Shown here one piece after another: positions 26,181 through 39,970 of a DNA stretch of 64,000 nt. The position numbers and the translations under genes were made by a program. The stretch's first letter is position 1; every line of letters starts with the position of its first letter. Location: positions 1-64,000 of the forward strand of contig NZ_SELS01000041.1 in NCBI RefSeq assembly GCF_004197395.1. Direction: 5' to 3'. Below the pieces are notes generated by a model. The model was not told the DNA's origin, did no database searches, and saw nothing but the letters and a program-made list of their open reading frames with translations. The DNA is from Paraburkholderia sp. UYCP14C (GTDB taxonomy: Bacteria > Pseudomonadota > Gammaproteobacteria > Burkholderiales > Burkholderiaceae).

Positions 26181-26807
26181 TCACGCGGGCGTCGGCTTCT
26201 GCGTCCAGTAGAACGGCACGTCGCGGCAATAGGAGGGAATCGTGAGCACGTCTTGCACGGGCTCGAACATCAGCGCCTTTTCATACGCAATCACCTGGAC
26301 GTGCGGCATCTCGCCGACAAGGCCCAGATACCACGCGCGCATGATCGCGCCGACCGCTTTCGCGAGCGCGGGCTGGTCGGTCTCCAGCGCCTGCGTGACG
26401 GTATCGGACGGCACGCCGCCGTGACCTTGCAGCCACGTATTCAGCGCGGCGACGTTCTGCGTGAACTGGCTATCGGAATGTGACAGCGCATCGTAGACAC
26501 GCTTGCCGAGCACGGCATCGAAACTGCTGCGGCCGGTGAGGTGTTGCGACAGCGCGAGGAAGGCATCGAGTCCGCCGCCGGCTGGCGGCGTATCGGCAAA
26601 GGCGGGTGCGATCCACGACAGCGAACGGTTCGCGCCGGCGAACGCGAGCGCCGCCGCCACCGCGCATGAGCCGAGCATCCAGGCCCTGCGCGCAGCGGAA
26701 TACGACGGGGACAAGCCGGTGAAACGGGTGGCACTGCGATAAGACGTCGCTCCTTGCCGATGCGTCACATTGGGATGCGCATCGTTATCCTCAGGAACAT
26801 CTGTCAT
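26181..26807 (-). CDS. Small (gamma) subunit of the membrane sugar dehydrogenase
   Basis: 208 residues. Twin arginines precede a hydrophobic segment (ARRAWMLGSCAVAAALAFAG, ~39-58), a non-canonical Tat-like signal that would carry the folded flavoprotein across the membrane. The body matches the small-subunit family of sorbitol/fructose/glucose dehydrogenases (FLALSQHLTGRSSFDAVLG and a C-terminal PSYCRDVPFYWTQKPTPA). It is first in the operon, 110 bases before the flavoprotein gene. Confidence 0.85.
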   Translation of the reverse strand: MTDVPEDNDAHPNVTHRQGATSYRSATRFTGLSPSYSAARRAWMLGSCAVAAALAFAGANRSLSWIAPAFADTPPAGGGLDAFLALSQHLTGRSSFDAVLGKRVYDALSHSDSQFTQNVAALNTWLQGHGGVPSDTVTQALETDQPALAKAVGAIMRAWYLGLVGEMPHVQVIAYEKALMFEPVQDVLTIPSYCRDVPFYWTQKPTPA

Positions 26808-27187
26808 GGGGGCTCCAGATGATGAGTCGTTCTCGACGAGCAGCGCGGCGAGGGCATGACGCCGTTCGCGTGCCGCTTCGTTTGCTCTTCCCCAAACCTG
26901 GTCTTGCGCCGCTTCAGCGGTCTTGAATCCGTGCGCGCGTGTTCACGCGCGCCGCATGTGTGGTGTTGCATGCATGACCGCAACGACAGCGATATGACGA
27001 CGCGCGTTGCGCCTCGGACGCGGTGCCTTCATTGCCGTTTTCTGCCAATCGCCTTTCAACTGAAAGCGGCGCGCAAGGCCGCTGCGAAAGACTATAGCTT
27101 GTGACCCACCATTCGACAATCGTCTGCGTTGCACGCGTAGAATCCGCGACACCGGTCGCCCAACACTTTCGTCGTACATCGAGTCCC
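26808..27187. other. 380-base divergent intergenic region
   Basis: It lies between the dehydrogenase small-subunit gene (minus) and the DUF1345 gene (plus). It holds a 14-base inverted repeat CTTTCA-AC-TGAAAG (27053-27066) and a TATAGC at 27085-27090 that could serve the DUF1345 gene. No further gene was seen. Confidence 0.4.
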
Positions 27188-27850
27188 ATGACCATCAAAT
27201 ACTATCCGCAGGTTCTTCGCAATCGGCCCCGCACGGTGATCGGCCTCGCGATCGGCATCGTGGTCGCGTTCCTCGTGCCGATTCATACGAGTCCGACGGC
27301 ACGCGCACTGATCGGCTGGGACGCGGCCGTATGGAGCTACCTGCTGATGATCTGGGTGCACATGGCCCTCGCCGACGAACATAGCGTGCGCGAATACGCG
27401 ATACGTGACGACGAAAACGCGGGCGTCGTGCTGTTCGCGATCTGCATCGCGACGGTCGCGAGCATCGCGGCGATCGTGCTCGAACTCGCGTCGGCCAAGG
27501 GCGCGGGCAACGCAACGACCGTCTGGCACTATCTGTTGACCGGTCTGACGCTGATCGGCGCATGGTTTCTGATTCCGACGATCTTCACGCTGCACTACGC
27601 GCGCCTCTACTACGACACCGACGCGCAAGAAACCGCGTTGAAGTTCCCCGATCACCATTTGCTGCCGAACTACTGGGACTTCCTGTACTACTCGTTCACG
27701 ATCGCGGTCGCGTCGCAAACCTCAGATGTGGTGCTGCGCTCACGCGAGATTCGTCGCGCGACGCTCGCCCAATCGGTCCTGTCGTTCTACTTCAACGTCG
27801 CGGTGCTCGGCTTGTGCGTGAACATCGCGGCGGGGTTGCTGGGTTCGTGA
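27188..27850 (+). CDS. DUF1345-family membrane protein
   Basis: 220 residues with about five membrane helices. The family features are [24 protein letters not shown] after helix 2 and [20 protein letters not shown] near the C-terminus, a segment reminiscent of potassium-channel pore regions. Function is unknown. The start ATG at 27188 is where homology begins, and the frame is open from 27101. It stands alone before the glucan operon. Confidence 0.8.
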   Translation: MTIKYYPQVLRNRPRTVIGLAIGIVVAFLVPIHTSPTARALIGWDAAVWSYLLMIWVHMALADEHSVREYAIRDDENAGVVLFAICIATVASIAAIVLELASAKGAGNATTVWHYLLTGLTLIGAWFLIPTIFTLHYARLYYDTDAQETALKFPDHHLLPNYWDFLYYSFTIAVASQTSDVVLRSREIRRATLAQSVLSFYFNVAVLGLCVNIAAGLLGS

Positions 27851-28382
27851 CGCAGTCATGGCGCGGTGCCCGGATGAATTTCATGCGAATGCCACGCGCG
27901 TGCCGCACGGCCGCCACACGAGCGATATCCCGGCATCGCCAGCAAGTCTGAACGGCATTCGGCGCAGCGCCGGTTGGTCCGTGTAAAAGCGGCCCCAGGC
28001 CGCCCGGTTTTACATGCCGCGCCATCCGCGGCGTGCGTAACAATGCCCGCTTAATCGCGCACGCTCCGTGCGCGCGCGCACCTTCGGCACCCTCCATCTT
28101 CCCGTAACCTCCCCCTTTCCGCGCTGGCGCGGCGCCCGGCGGCCCGCGGCGTTGGCACACGGTTTGCTCCTTTCCGCCTCTAGTGACGACCAGCCTCGCC
28201 GGACCCGCGTCTGGCGCGAAAGCACCCGCGACTGGCCAGCGGCGTGACGATCTTTGCACTACATTGACCAGTACGTGCCCCGCTGACGCATCGCGCGGTA
28301 TCCGGCTCGGGAAGCCCAATGAGCGCTGTGATCGCATGCCAACTGCATCCACACCGCAGCAGGACAACTCTGGAAACGACCG
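27851..28382. other. 532-base region before the glucan/trehalose operon
   Basis: No gene was recognised here. It contains a strong hairpin at 27982-28014 (TGTAAAA and GCGGCC pairing with GGCCGC and TTTTACA, with a four-base CCGG bulge). Several GC-rich short repeats follow. It could hold the terminator of the DUF1345 gene and a long leader of glgE. Confidence 0.5.
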
Positions 28383-31300
28383 ATGGAACCTCCAAACGGG
28401 TACGCGCCGCGGATTTATTTTTTTCATTCTCTTCTCGTCGGACCTCTCGACGCCTGGCCCGCGCAGTTCGCTCACGCGGCCGGGCTCGGCTTCGATCATG
28501 CGTTGATCGGCGGGCTGTTCGAGCCGGGCCAGGCCGGCCACGGCCAGGTGGTCGGCAATCACGCGCGGCTGCATCCGGTGTTCGAGGCACAGCACCCGGT
28601 GCCCGACGCCGTGCGCATGCTCGCCGATGCCGCGCGCCGCAACAACCTGACGCTGCTCGTCGATCTGGTGATTGACCGCATGGCCGCCGACGGCGTGCTA
28701 TACACCGAGCATTCGGACTGGTTTCACGCGCGCGAGTCGGAGCTCGCACGGCTCGATCCGCGCCACGTGCATCGCGAAGACAACGTTGCCTACGCGAATT
28801 TCGACGACCCCGCGACGAGCGCTTCGCTGACCGTCTGGTGGACCCAGCAACTGCTCGCGCTCGCCGAGGCGGGCGTCGGCGGCTTCCGATTCGATTCACC
28901 GCATCGCGTGCCGGCCGCCGTCTGGCGGCACCTTGGCGACGAAGTGCGGGCGAAGCATCCGCAAGCGCGCTTTCTCGCGGCGACGCCGGGCCTGTCGCGC
29001 GGCGATCTGCCCGGTCTCGAAGCAGCCGGCTTCGACAGCGCGTTTTCGTCGGTGCGCTGGTGGGATTTCCGTTCGAGCTGGATGGCCGAGGAACATGCGG
29101 CGCTCGCGCGCGTCGGCGCACCGATCGCCTTTCCCGAAGCGCCGTACGGCACGCGCCTTGCCGCCGAGCTGAGCGACGTGCACGACGCGGCGATCGTCGA
29201 GCGGGCCTATCGACGCGCGCTGTTCACGTCGGTTGCACTGGGCAGCGGCTGGATGATGCCGATGGGCTTCGAATACGGCATCGCCGAATCGATGTCGCAA
29301 ACCCGCGGCGACGCCGCGCAGTTCGCGCGCGCCATGCAGTCGCGCCGCTTCGATCTGAGCGCCGCCGTCACCCAGGCCAACGACTTCGCGCGCAACACGC
29401 GGACCCTGCACGCGAACGGTGAGTTGCGCCCATTGAGCGGCCCCGGCGCATCGGCCGCGGTTCTGCTGCGCGCCGACGCACCCGATCTGCGCGACGCCGG
29501 CGAAGCCGTCCTGATCGTCGTGAATCCCGAGCTCGGCGCGCCGGTGCGTGTCGATCCCGCGCGCTTCCTCGCGGGCGTACCGGGCAGCTTTACGCACTTC
29601 GCGCCGCTCGACGCGCGCGGCCAAACCGACCCCGCGCCACTCGCGCCGTTCGCGCTCGCGCCCGGTGCGGTGCGGCTGTTGCGCGCGTTCACGGAACCGC
29701 CGATCCGCCTCGCGCCGCCGCTCGATAAGGCGAACAGCAAACGCAGCGGCCGCAAGACTGTGCTCGATGCGATCGACGCGCCGCGCGTCGCGATCGAGAG
29801 CGTGTCGCCATCGGTGGAAAACGGCCGCTTCGCGGCGAAGCGCAGCGTCGGCGAGCGCGCGGAAATTCGCGCGGCGATCTTCGCCGAAGGTCACGACAAG
29901 ATCGCCGCCGCCGTGCTATGGCGCGCGGCCGACGAAACCGCGTGGCACGAACAGCTGATGTCGCCCGCGCCGCCGGCCGGCCTCGACCTGTGGAGCGCGC
30001 GCATTCCGCTCGAGAGGATCGGCCGCTACGAGTTCACCGTGGTCGCGTGGCGCGACGACTTCGCGTCGCTCGTCGAGCACATCCAGAAGAAGCTGAAAGC
30101 GAACCAGACCGTCGAGATCGAACTCGACGAAGCCGCGCATCTGTTCGCACTGGTGCTCGCCGAAGTCGAGACGACCGAGGACGCCGACAAGGAACCGCTC
30201 GAACACATCGTGCGCGACTTCCAGAAGGCCGACGCTGAACAGAAACTCGCGCTGATTCTCGCGCCCGCCACCGCGACAGCGATGACCGCCGCGCGCCATC
30301 GCCCGTTTCTGAGCCGCGACCCGGTGATCTACAAGATCGACGCGGAACGCACGGCCGCCTATTTCGCCAGCTGGTACGAGATCTTCCCGCGCTCGATGAG
30401 CGACGACGAAGCGCGCCACGGCACGTTCGCGGACGTGACCGCGAAGCTGCCGCGGATCCGCGACATGGGCTTCGACGTGCTGTACTTCCCGCCGATTCAT
30501 CCGATCGGTGTCGCGAACCGCAAGGGCCGCAACAACACGCTGACCGCGCAGCCGGGCGACGTAGGCAGTCCCTACGCGATCGGCGCGGCCGAGGGCGGCC
30601 ACACCGCCGTGCATCCGCAGCTCGGCACGCTCGACGACTTCAAGGCGATGCTCACCGCCGCCCATGCGCATGGCCTCGAAATCGCGCTCGACTTCGCGAT
30701 CCAGTGCTCGCCCGATCACCCGTGGCTGAAGGAGCATCCGACGTGGTTCGCGTGGCGCCCCGACGGCACGCTGCGCTATGCCGAGAATCCGCCGAAGAAG
30801 TATCAGGATATCGTCAACCCCGACTTCTATGCGCACGACGCGAAGCCCGACCTGTGGCTCGCGTTGCGCGACGTGATCCTGTTCTGGGTCGACGCGGGCG
30901 TGCGCATCTTCCGTGTCGACAATCCGCACACCAAGCCGCTGCCGTTCTGGGAATGGATGATCGCCGACGTGCGCGCGCGCCATCCCGACACGATCTTCCT
31001 CGCCGAAGCGTTCACGCGGCCGCGCATGATGTACCGGCTCGGCAAGATCGGCTTCTCGCAGTCGTACACGTACTTCACGTGGCGCGAGTCGAAGCGCGAT
31101 TTCACCGAGTACATGAGTGAGCTCACGCAGACCGGCGCGCGCGATTTCTACCGGCCGAACTTCTTCGTCAATACGCCGGACATCAACCCGCGCCATCTGC
31201 AATCGCAGGGACGCACGGGCTTTCTGATCCGCGCGGCGCTGGCCGCGACGCTGGCCGGCCTGTGGGGCGTGTATAGCGGCTTCGAACTGTGCGAGGCCAC

Positions 31301-31831
31301 CGCGCTGCCGAACAGCGAAGAGTATCTGGACTCCGAAAAGTATCAGCTGCGCGCGTGGGACTGGCACCGGCCCGGCAATATCGTCGGCGAGATCACCGCA
31401 TTGAACCGCATCCGGCGCGCGAATCCGGCGCTGCAAACGCATCTCGGACTCACGTTCCTCACCGCGCACAACGATCACATCCTGTTCTTCGAGAAGGCGA
31501 CCGAGTCGCGCGACAACGTGATCGTCGTCGCGATCAATCTCGATCCGTTCAACGAACAGGGCGCGGACATCGAATTGTCGTGGGACACGTTCCAGCGCTG
31601 GCATCTGCACGATCACGCCACGCTCGAAGTGATCGACCAGATGACCGGCGCACGCTTCGAATGGAACGGCCGCTGGCAGCACGTGCAGCTCGGCTCGGGC
31701 CAACCGTTCTCGATCTGGCGCATCGCGCCTTTGGGCGGCTTGCCCGCCGAACGTCCCGAGGACGGCGACCACGATCCCGAGAGCGTTCCTCCCGCGGACG
31801 CCGTCAACCCAACCTGGATGGAAGGTGGAAC

Positions 31832-31835
<4 letters not shown>
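28383..31835 (+). CDS. glgE: GlgE alpha-1,4-glucan:maltose-1-phosphate maltosyltransferase with degenerate GH13 N-terminal extension
   Basis: 1150 residues, against about 660-700 for classical GlgE. The canonical enzyme starts near residue 467 (RVAIESVSPSVENGRFA). Its GH13 catalytic residues are Asp846 (FRVDNPHTKP) and Glu875 (FLAEAFTRP), with NTPDI (~938). It extends glucan chains using maltose 1-phosphate. Residues 1-460 form a second GH13-like domain with GGFRFDSPHR keeping the nucleophile Asp. The acid position reads FLAATPG (no Glu) and the third-acid region reads QANDFAR (no HD), so it is probably inactive. The stop overlaps treS by four bases. Confidence 0.93.
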
Positions 31836-35291
<3,456 letters not shown>

Positions 35292-35299
<8 letters not shown>

Positions 35300-37502
35300 G
35301 CATGATCCGACAGCAGGCCTTCAACCCGTCGATATCGACGCGCTAGTCGAAGCGCGTCACCCCGATCCGTTTTCGCAGCTCGGGCTGCATCAGACCGATG
35401 CCGGCCCGATCGTGCGCGCGCTGCTGCCGAATGCCGCGCACGTCACCGTGGTTTCGCGCGCCGATGGCGCGACGCTCGGGGAGCTCGAACAGCTGCGGCC
35501 TGGCCTGTTCGCGGGTCGTATCACGCAGGCGATGCCGTACCGCTTGCGGGTCGACTGGCACGGCGTGGTGCAGGAAGTGGAGGATACCTATTCGTTCGGC
35601 CCGGTGCTCGGCGACGAGCCGCTTCAACGTCTCGCGCACGGCGATCCGTACGCGGTGCTCGAATGCCTGGGCGCGCGGCCGGTCGACATCGACGGCGTGC
35701 CGGGCGTGCGCTTTGCGGTGTGGGCCCCGAATGCGCGGCGGGTGTCGGTGGTCGGCGACTTCAACGCGTGGGACGGCCGCCGTCATCCGATGCGGTTGCG
35801 TCATCAGGCGGGCGTGTGGGAGCTGTTCGTGCCGCGCGTCGGCGTCGGCACGCGCTACAAGTACGAGCTGCTGTCGCGCGACGGCCATCCGCTGCCGCTC
35901 AAGGCAGACCCGTGTGCGATGCAGACCGAAAGGCCGCCGGGCACTGCGTCGATCGTCGCGCACGTCGACGAGATCGAGCAGTTTCCGTGGACCGATCACG
36001 AGTGGATCCAGTCGCGCGCCGACAAGCAGACCGCGCGCACGCCGATCACGATCTACGAGGTGCACGCGGAGTCGTGGCTGCGCATCGCGGAGGAAGGTCA
36101 ACGCGGTCTCGTGTGGGAAGAACTCGCCGAGCGGCTGATTCCCTATGTGAAGAGCATGGGCTTCACGCACGTCGAATTTCTGCCGATCGCCGAGCATCCT
36201 TTCGGCGGCTCGTGGGGCTATCAGCCGCTCGGGCAGTTCGCGCCGTCCGCGCGTTTCGGCAAACCCGAGCAGTTCGCGCGTTTCGTCGATCGCGCGCACG
36301 AAGCGGGGCTCGGCGTGATTCTCGACTGGGTGCCCGCGCATTTTCCGAACGACGCGCACGGCCTGATCGATTTCGACGGCACGCCGCTCTACGAGCATTC
36401 CGATCCGCGCGAGGGCTATCACCAGGACTGGAACACGATGATCTTCAACCTCGGCCGCAACGAGGTCAGCGCGTTCCTGATCGCGTCGGGGCTCGCGTGG
36501 TTGAAGCGCTATCACGTCGACGGCTTGCGCGTGGACGCGGTCGCGTCGATGCTGTACCGCGACTACTCGCGCGCGGCCGGCGAGTGGGTGCCGAACATCT
36601 ACGGCGGCCGCGAGAATCTCGAATCGATCGCGTTCCTGAAGCGCTTGAATCACGAAGTCCGTTATGTGCCGGGTGCGCCCGGCGCGATCACCGTCGCCGA
36701 GGAATCGACCGCCTGGCCGGGTGTGACCGCGCACCTCGCGGACGGCGGTCTCGGCTTCGACTTCAAATGGAACATGGGCTGGATGCACGACACGCTGCAC
36801 TACATGCACGAAGACCCGGTGTATCGCCAGTATCACCACCACAACATGACGTTCGGCATGGTGTACGCGTATTCCGAGCGCTTCGTGCTGCCGCTGTCGC
36901 ACGACGAGGTGGTGCACGGCAAGGGCTCGCTGCTCGGCAAGATGCCCGGCGACCGCTGGCAGCGTTTCGCGAATCTGCGCGCGTACTTCGGTTTCATGTG
37001 GACGCACCCGGGCAAGAAGCTGCTGTTCATGGGCGGCGAATTCGGCCAGATGGCGGAATTCAACCATGACGACTCGCCGCACTGGCATCTGCTCGACGAT
37101 CCGGGCCACCACGGCGTGCAGTTGCTGGTGCGCGACCTGAACCATCTGTATCGCAACGAACCCGCGCTGCATCTGCTCGACAGCGAACCGGGCGGTTTCG
37201 AATGGTTGATCGGCGACGATAGCGGCAACAGCGTATTCGCCTATCGGCGCACCGACGGCGCGGGCCAGGAGTTCGTCGTGGTGTGCAACATGACGCCGGT
37301 GCCGCGGCTCGGCTACCGGCTCGGCCTGCCGCGCGGCGGGCGCTGGGTGGAAGTGCTGAATACCGATGCGGGCGTGTACGGCGGCTCGAACATGGGCAAC
37401 GGCGGGCTGATTCAATCCGACCATGTGACGAGCCACGGCAGGCCGCATTCCGCCGCGCTGACCTTGCCCCCGCTCGCGACGATCGTATTGCGCGCGGACT
37501 GA
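35292..37502 (+). CDS. glgB: 1,4-alpha-glucan branching enzyme
   Basis: 736 residues, the usual long form, with two N-terminal carbohydrate-binding modules. GH13 residues: Asp415 (LRVDAVASM), Glu470 (VAEESTAWP), and [12 protein letters not shown] (~537). It adds alpha-1,6 branches to the chains GlgE makes. It overlaps treS upstream, and a 115-base gap with a hairpin separates it from glgX. Confidence 0.96.
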
Positions 37503-37518
37503 ACGAAACTGCCGTAAC

Positions 37519-37556
37519 ACGGGCGCGCGGCGCGACGGCAAGCGTCGCACGCCCGT
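37519..37556 (+). other. Hairpin in the glgB-glgX gap
   Basis: ACGGGCG pairs with CGCCCGT and an inner GCGACG with CGTCGC, with asymmetric unpaired bases between. There is no T-run, so it is more likely an mRNA stability or partial attenuation element than a terminator. Confidence 0.45.
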
Positions 37557-37617
37557 TGCGTGAAGACTCAGACAGACCCGGTCTCTAGCTCGACAATCAG
37601 AACAGGAAAAGGAAAAC

Positions 37618-39831
37618 ATGTCGCATGCGTTGCCCGACCGGTTGCTGCCCGGCTCGCCGTATCCGCTCGGCGCGAGTTGGGATGGGCTGGGGGTCAACTT
37701 CGCGGTGTTCTCGGCAAACGCGCAGAAAATCGAGCTATGCCTGTTCGATACCACCGGCCGCAAGGAAATCCGCCGCTTCACGATGCCCGAATGCACCGAC
37801 GAGATCTGGCACGGCTATCTGCCGAACGCGCATCCGGGCACCGCGTATGGGTTTCGCGCGCATGGGCCGTATCAGCCGCATTTCGGGCATCGCTTCAATT
37901 CGCACAAGCTGCTGCTCGACCCGTATGCGCGCAAGCTCGTCGGGCAGTTTCGCTGGTCCGACGCGCTGTTCGGCTATCGCGTGCATTCGAATCGCGCGGA
38001 CCTTTCGATCGACCGGCGCGATTCCGCACCCGCGATGCCGAAGTGCGTCGTGATCGACGAGGCGTTCGAATCGTCGCACGACAGGCGTCCCGACGTGCCG
38101 TGGGGCGAGACTGTGATCTACGAAACGCACTTGCGCGGCACGTCGATGCTGCGCTCCGACCTGCGCCAGCACGAACGCGGCACGTTCGCCGCGCTCGCAT
38201 CGCCGGAGTTCATCGAGCATCTGCTGAAGCTCGGGGTGACCGCAGTCGAACTGCTGCCCGTGCATGCGTTTCTGAACGACCGCTTCCTCGTGGAGCGCGG
38301 GTTGCGCAACTACTGGGGCTACAACACGGCCGCGTTCTTCGCACCGGAGCCGACCTATCTGAGCACGCACCGGCTCGACGAAATGCGCATCGCCGTGCGG
38401 CAGCTGCACGCGGCCGGCATCGAGGTGATTCTCGACGTGGTCTACAACCACACCTGCGAAAGCAACGAGATGGGCCCGACCATCTCATGGCGCGGCCTCG
38501 ACAATGCCAGCTACTACCGGCTGATTCCCGGCGACGAGCGTCACCACATCAACGACACGGGCTGCGGCAACACGGTCAACCTGCCGCATCCGCGCGTGAT
38601 GCAGATGGTGATGGATTCGCTGCGCTACTGGTCGACCGCGTTCAATATCGACGGCTTCCGTTTCGATCTCGGCGTGACGCTCGGGCGGGAAAGCCACGGC
38701 TTCGATCCGGGCGCGGGCCTGTTCGACGCGTTGCGCCAGGACCCGGTGCTGTCGCAGCGCAAGCTGATTTCCGAGCCATGGGACATCGGTCCTGGCGGCT
38801 ATCAGCTAGGCAATCATCCGCCTGGCTTCAGCGAATGGAACGACCGTTTCCGTGACACCGTGCGACGTTTCTGGCGCGGCGACGCCGGCCTGCGGCCCGA
38901 CCTCGCCGCGCGCCTGACCGGCTCGGCCGATCTGTTCAACCGGCGGCATCGCAAGCCATGGGCCTCGATCAACTTCGTCACGTCGCACGACGGCTTCACG
39001 TTGGCCGATGTCACCGCGTACGAGCAGAAGCACAACGAAGCCAACCAGGAAGACAACAACGACGGCCACAACGAGAATTGCAGCCGCAACTGGGGTGTCG
39101 AAGGTGCAACCGACGACCCCGCGATTCTCGCGACGCGCCGTCGCGTGTCGCGCTCGCTGATCGCGACACTGATGATCGCGCTCGGCACGCCGATGCTACT
39201 CGCCGGCGACGAGGCGTTGCGCACACAGCGCGGCAACAACAATGCGTACTGTCAGGATAACGATCTATCGTGGATCGACTGGGATCTCGCGGATTCACCG
39301 GAAGGCCAGCGCATGACCGAGTTCGTCGCCCGCGTGATCGCGCTGCGCAAGCGCCATCCGCTGCTGCGTGAAACGCGCTTTCTGTTCGGCGAGCGCGAAG
39401 TGCTGCCCGGCCTGTTCGACGTCGGCTGGTTCGATGAACACGGCGACCCGCTGACGATCGAAGCATGGCAGGACCCGGAGGGACGCGCGTTCACGTTGCG
39501 TCGCGCGGGTCCGGGCCTGAATGGCGAAACCGAAGTATTGTTATTGATGCTCAACGCGCATGAGGAGGCGCGGCAGTTCGCTCCTCCCGCGCCGCACCTG
39601 GAATGGCATGTGTTGTTGGACACGGCCGAACCCGAGCGCGCGCCGCAGCGGCTCGCGGCGGCCGAGCTCGAGGTCGCCGCGCACGGCCTCGTGATACTCG
39701 CCGCGCAGCCGACCGGCGAAGCGGATTGGCAAGCCGGCTGGGTAGCCGGCGCGCAGCACGGGCCGCGGCTATTGACCGCGCTGCCGCCCGATCCGGGCAC
39801 GCAGACGGCAAACGACGATGGTTCGCAATAA
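37618..39831 (+). CDS. glgX: Glycogen debranching enzyme
   Basis: 737 residues of the isoamylase/GlgX group. It opens with the carbohydrate-binding module (GSPYPLGASWDGLGVNFAVFS). Nucleophile Asp350 is in FRFDLGVTL, acid Glu386 in SEPWDIGPGGYQ, and SHDGFTLAD is near 460. It cuts alpha-1,6 branches to yield linear maltodextrins for TreY and MalQ. A strong GGAAAAGGAAAAC ribosome-binding site precedes the ATG, unlike the overlapping genes around it, which implies independent translation initiation. Confidence 0.95.
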   Translation: MSHALPDRLLPGSPYPLGASWDGLGVNFAVFSANAQKIELCLFDTTGRKEIRRFTMPECTDEIWHGYLPNAHPGTAYGFRAHGPYQPHFGHRFNSHKLLLDPYARKLVGQFRWSDALFGYRVHSNRADLSIDRRDSAPAMPKCVVIDEAFESSHDRRPDVPWGETVIYETHLRGTSMLRSDLRQHERGTFAALASPEFIEHLLKLGVTAVELLPVHAFLNDRFLVERGLRNYWGYNTAAFFAPEPTYLSTHRLDEMRIAVRQLHAAGIEVILDVVYNHTCESNEMGPTISWRGLDNASYYRLIPGDERHHINDTGCGNTVNLPHPRVMQMVMDSLRYWSTAFNIDGFRFDLGVTLGRESHGFDPGAGLFDALRQDPVLSQRKLISEPWDIGPGGYQLGNHPPGFSEWNDRFRDTVRRFWRGDAGLRPDLAARLTGSADLFNRRHRKPWASINFVTSHDGFTLADVTAYEQKHNEANQEDNNDGHNENCSRNWGVEGATDDPAILATRRRVSRSLIATLMIALGTPMLLAGDEALRTQRGNNNAYCQDNDLSWIDWDLADSPEGQRMTEFVARVIALRKRHPLLRETRFLFGEREVLPGLFDVGWFDEHGDPLTIEAWQDPEGRAFTLRRAGPGLNGETEVLLLMLNAHEEARQFAPPAPHLEWHVLLDTAEPERAPQRLAAAELEVAAHGLVILAAQPTGEADWQAGWVAGAQHGPRLLTALPPDPGTQTANDDGSQ

Positions 39832-39899
39832 ACGAAGCGCTGCGGCGAGAGAGTCTTAGCGTGGACAAATCGCAACGCAGCCGGGGTGGCAAGAATGTT

Positions 39900-39924
39900 G
39901 CGACGCAATGCCTGCTTGCGTCGC
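39900..39924 (+). other. Hairpin in the glgX-treZ gap
   Basis: GCGACGCAA pairs perfectly with TTGCGTCGC around TGCCTGC, without a following T-run. Like the hairpin in the glgB-glgX gap, it marks a break between translationally coupled blocks. Confidence 0.45.
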
Positions 39925-39970
39925 GGCGCCTTGCTATCCAGGCTCGTTGGCAGATTCGAATGGTGAAGAC

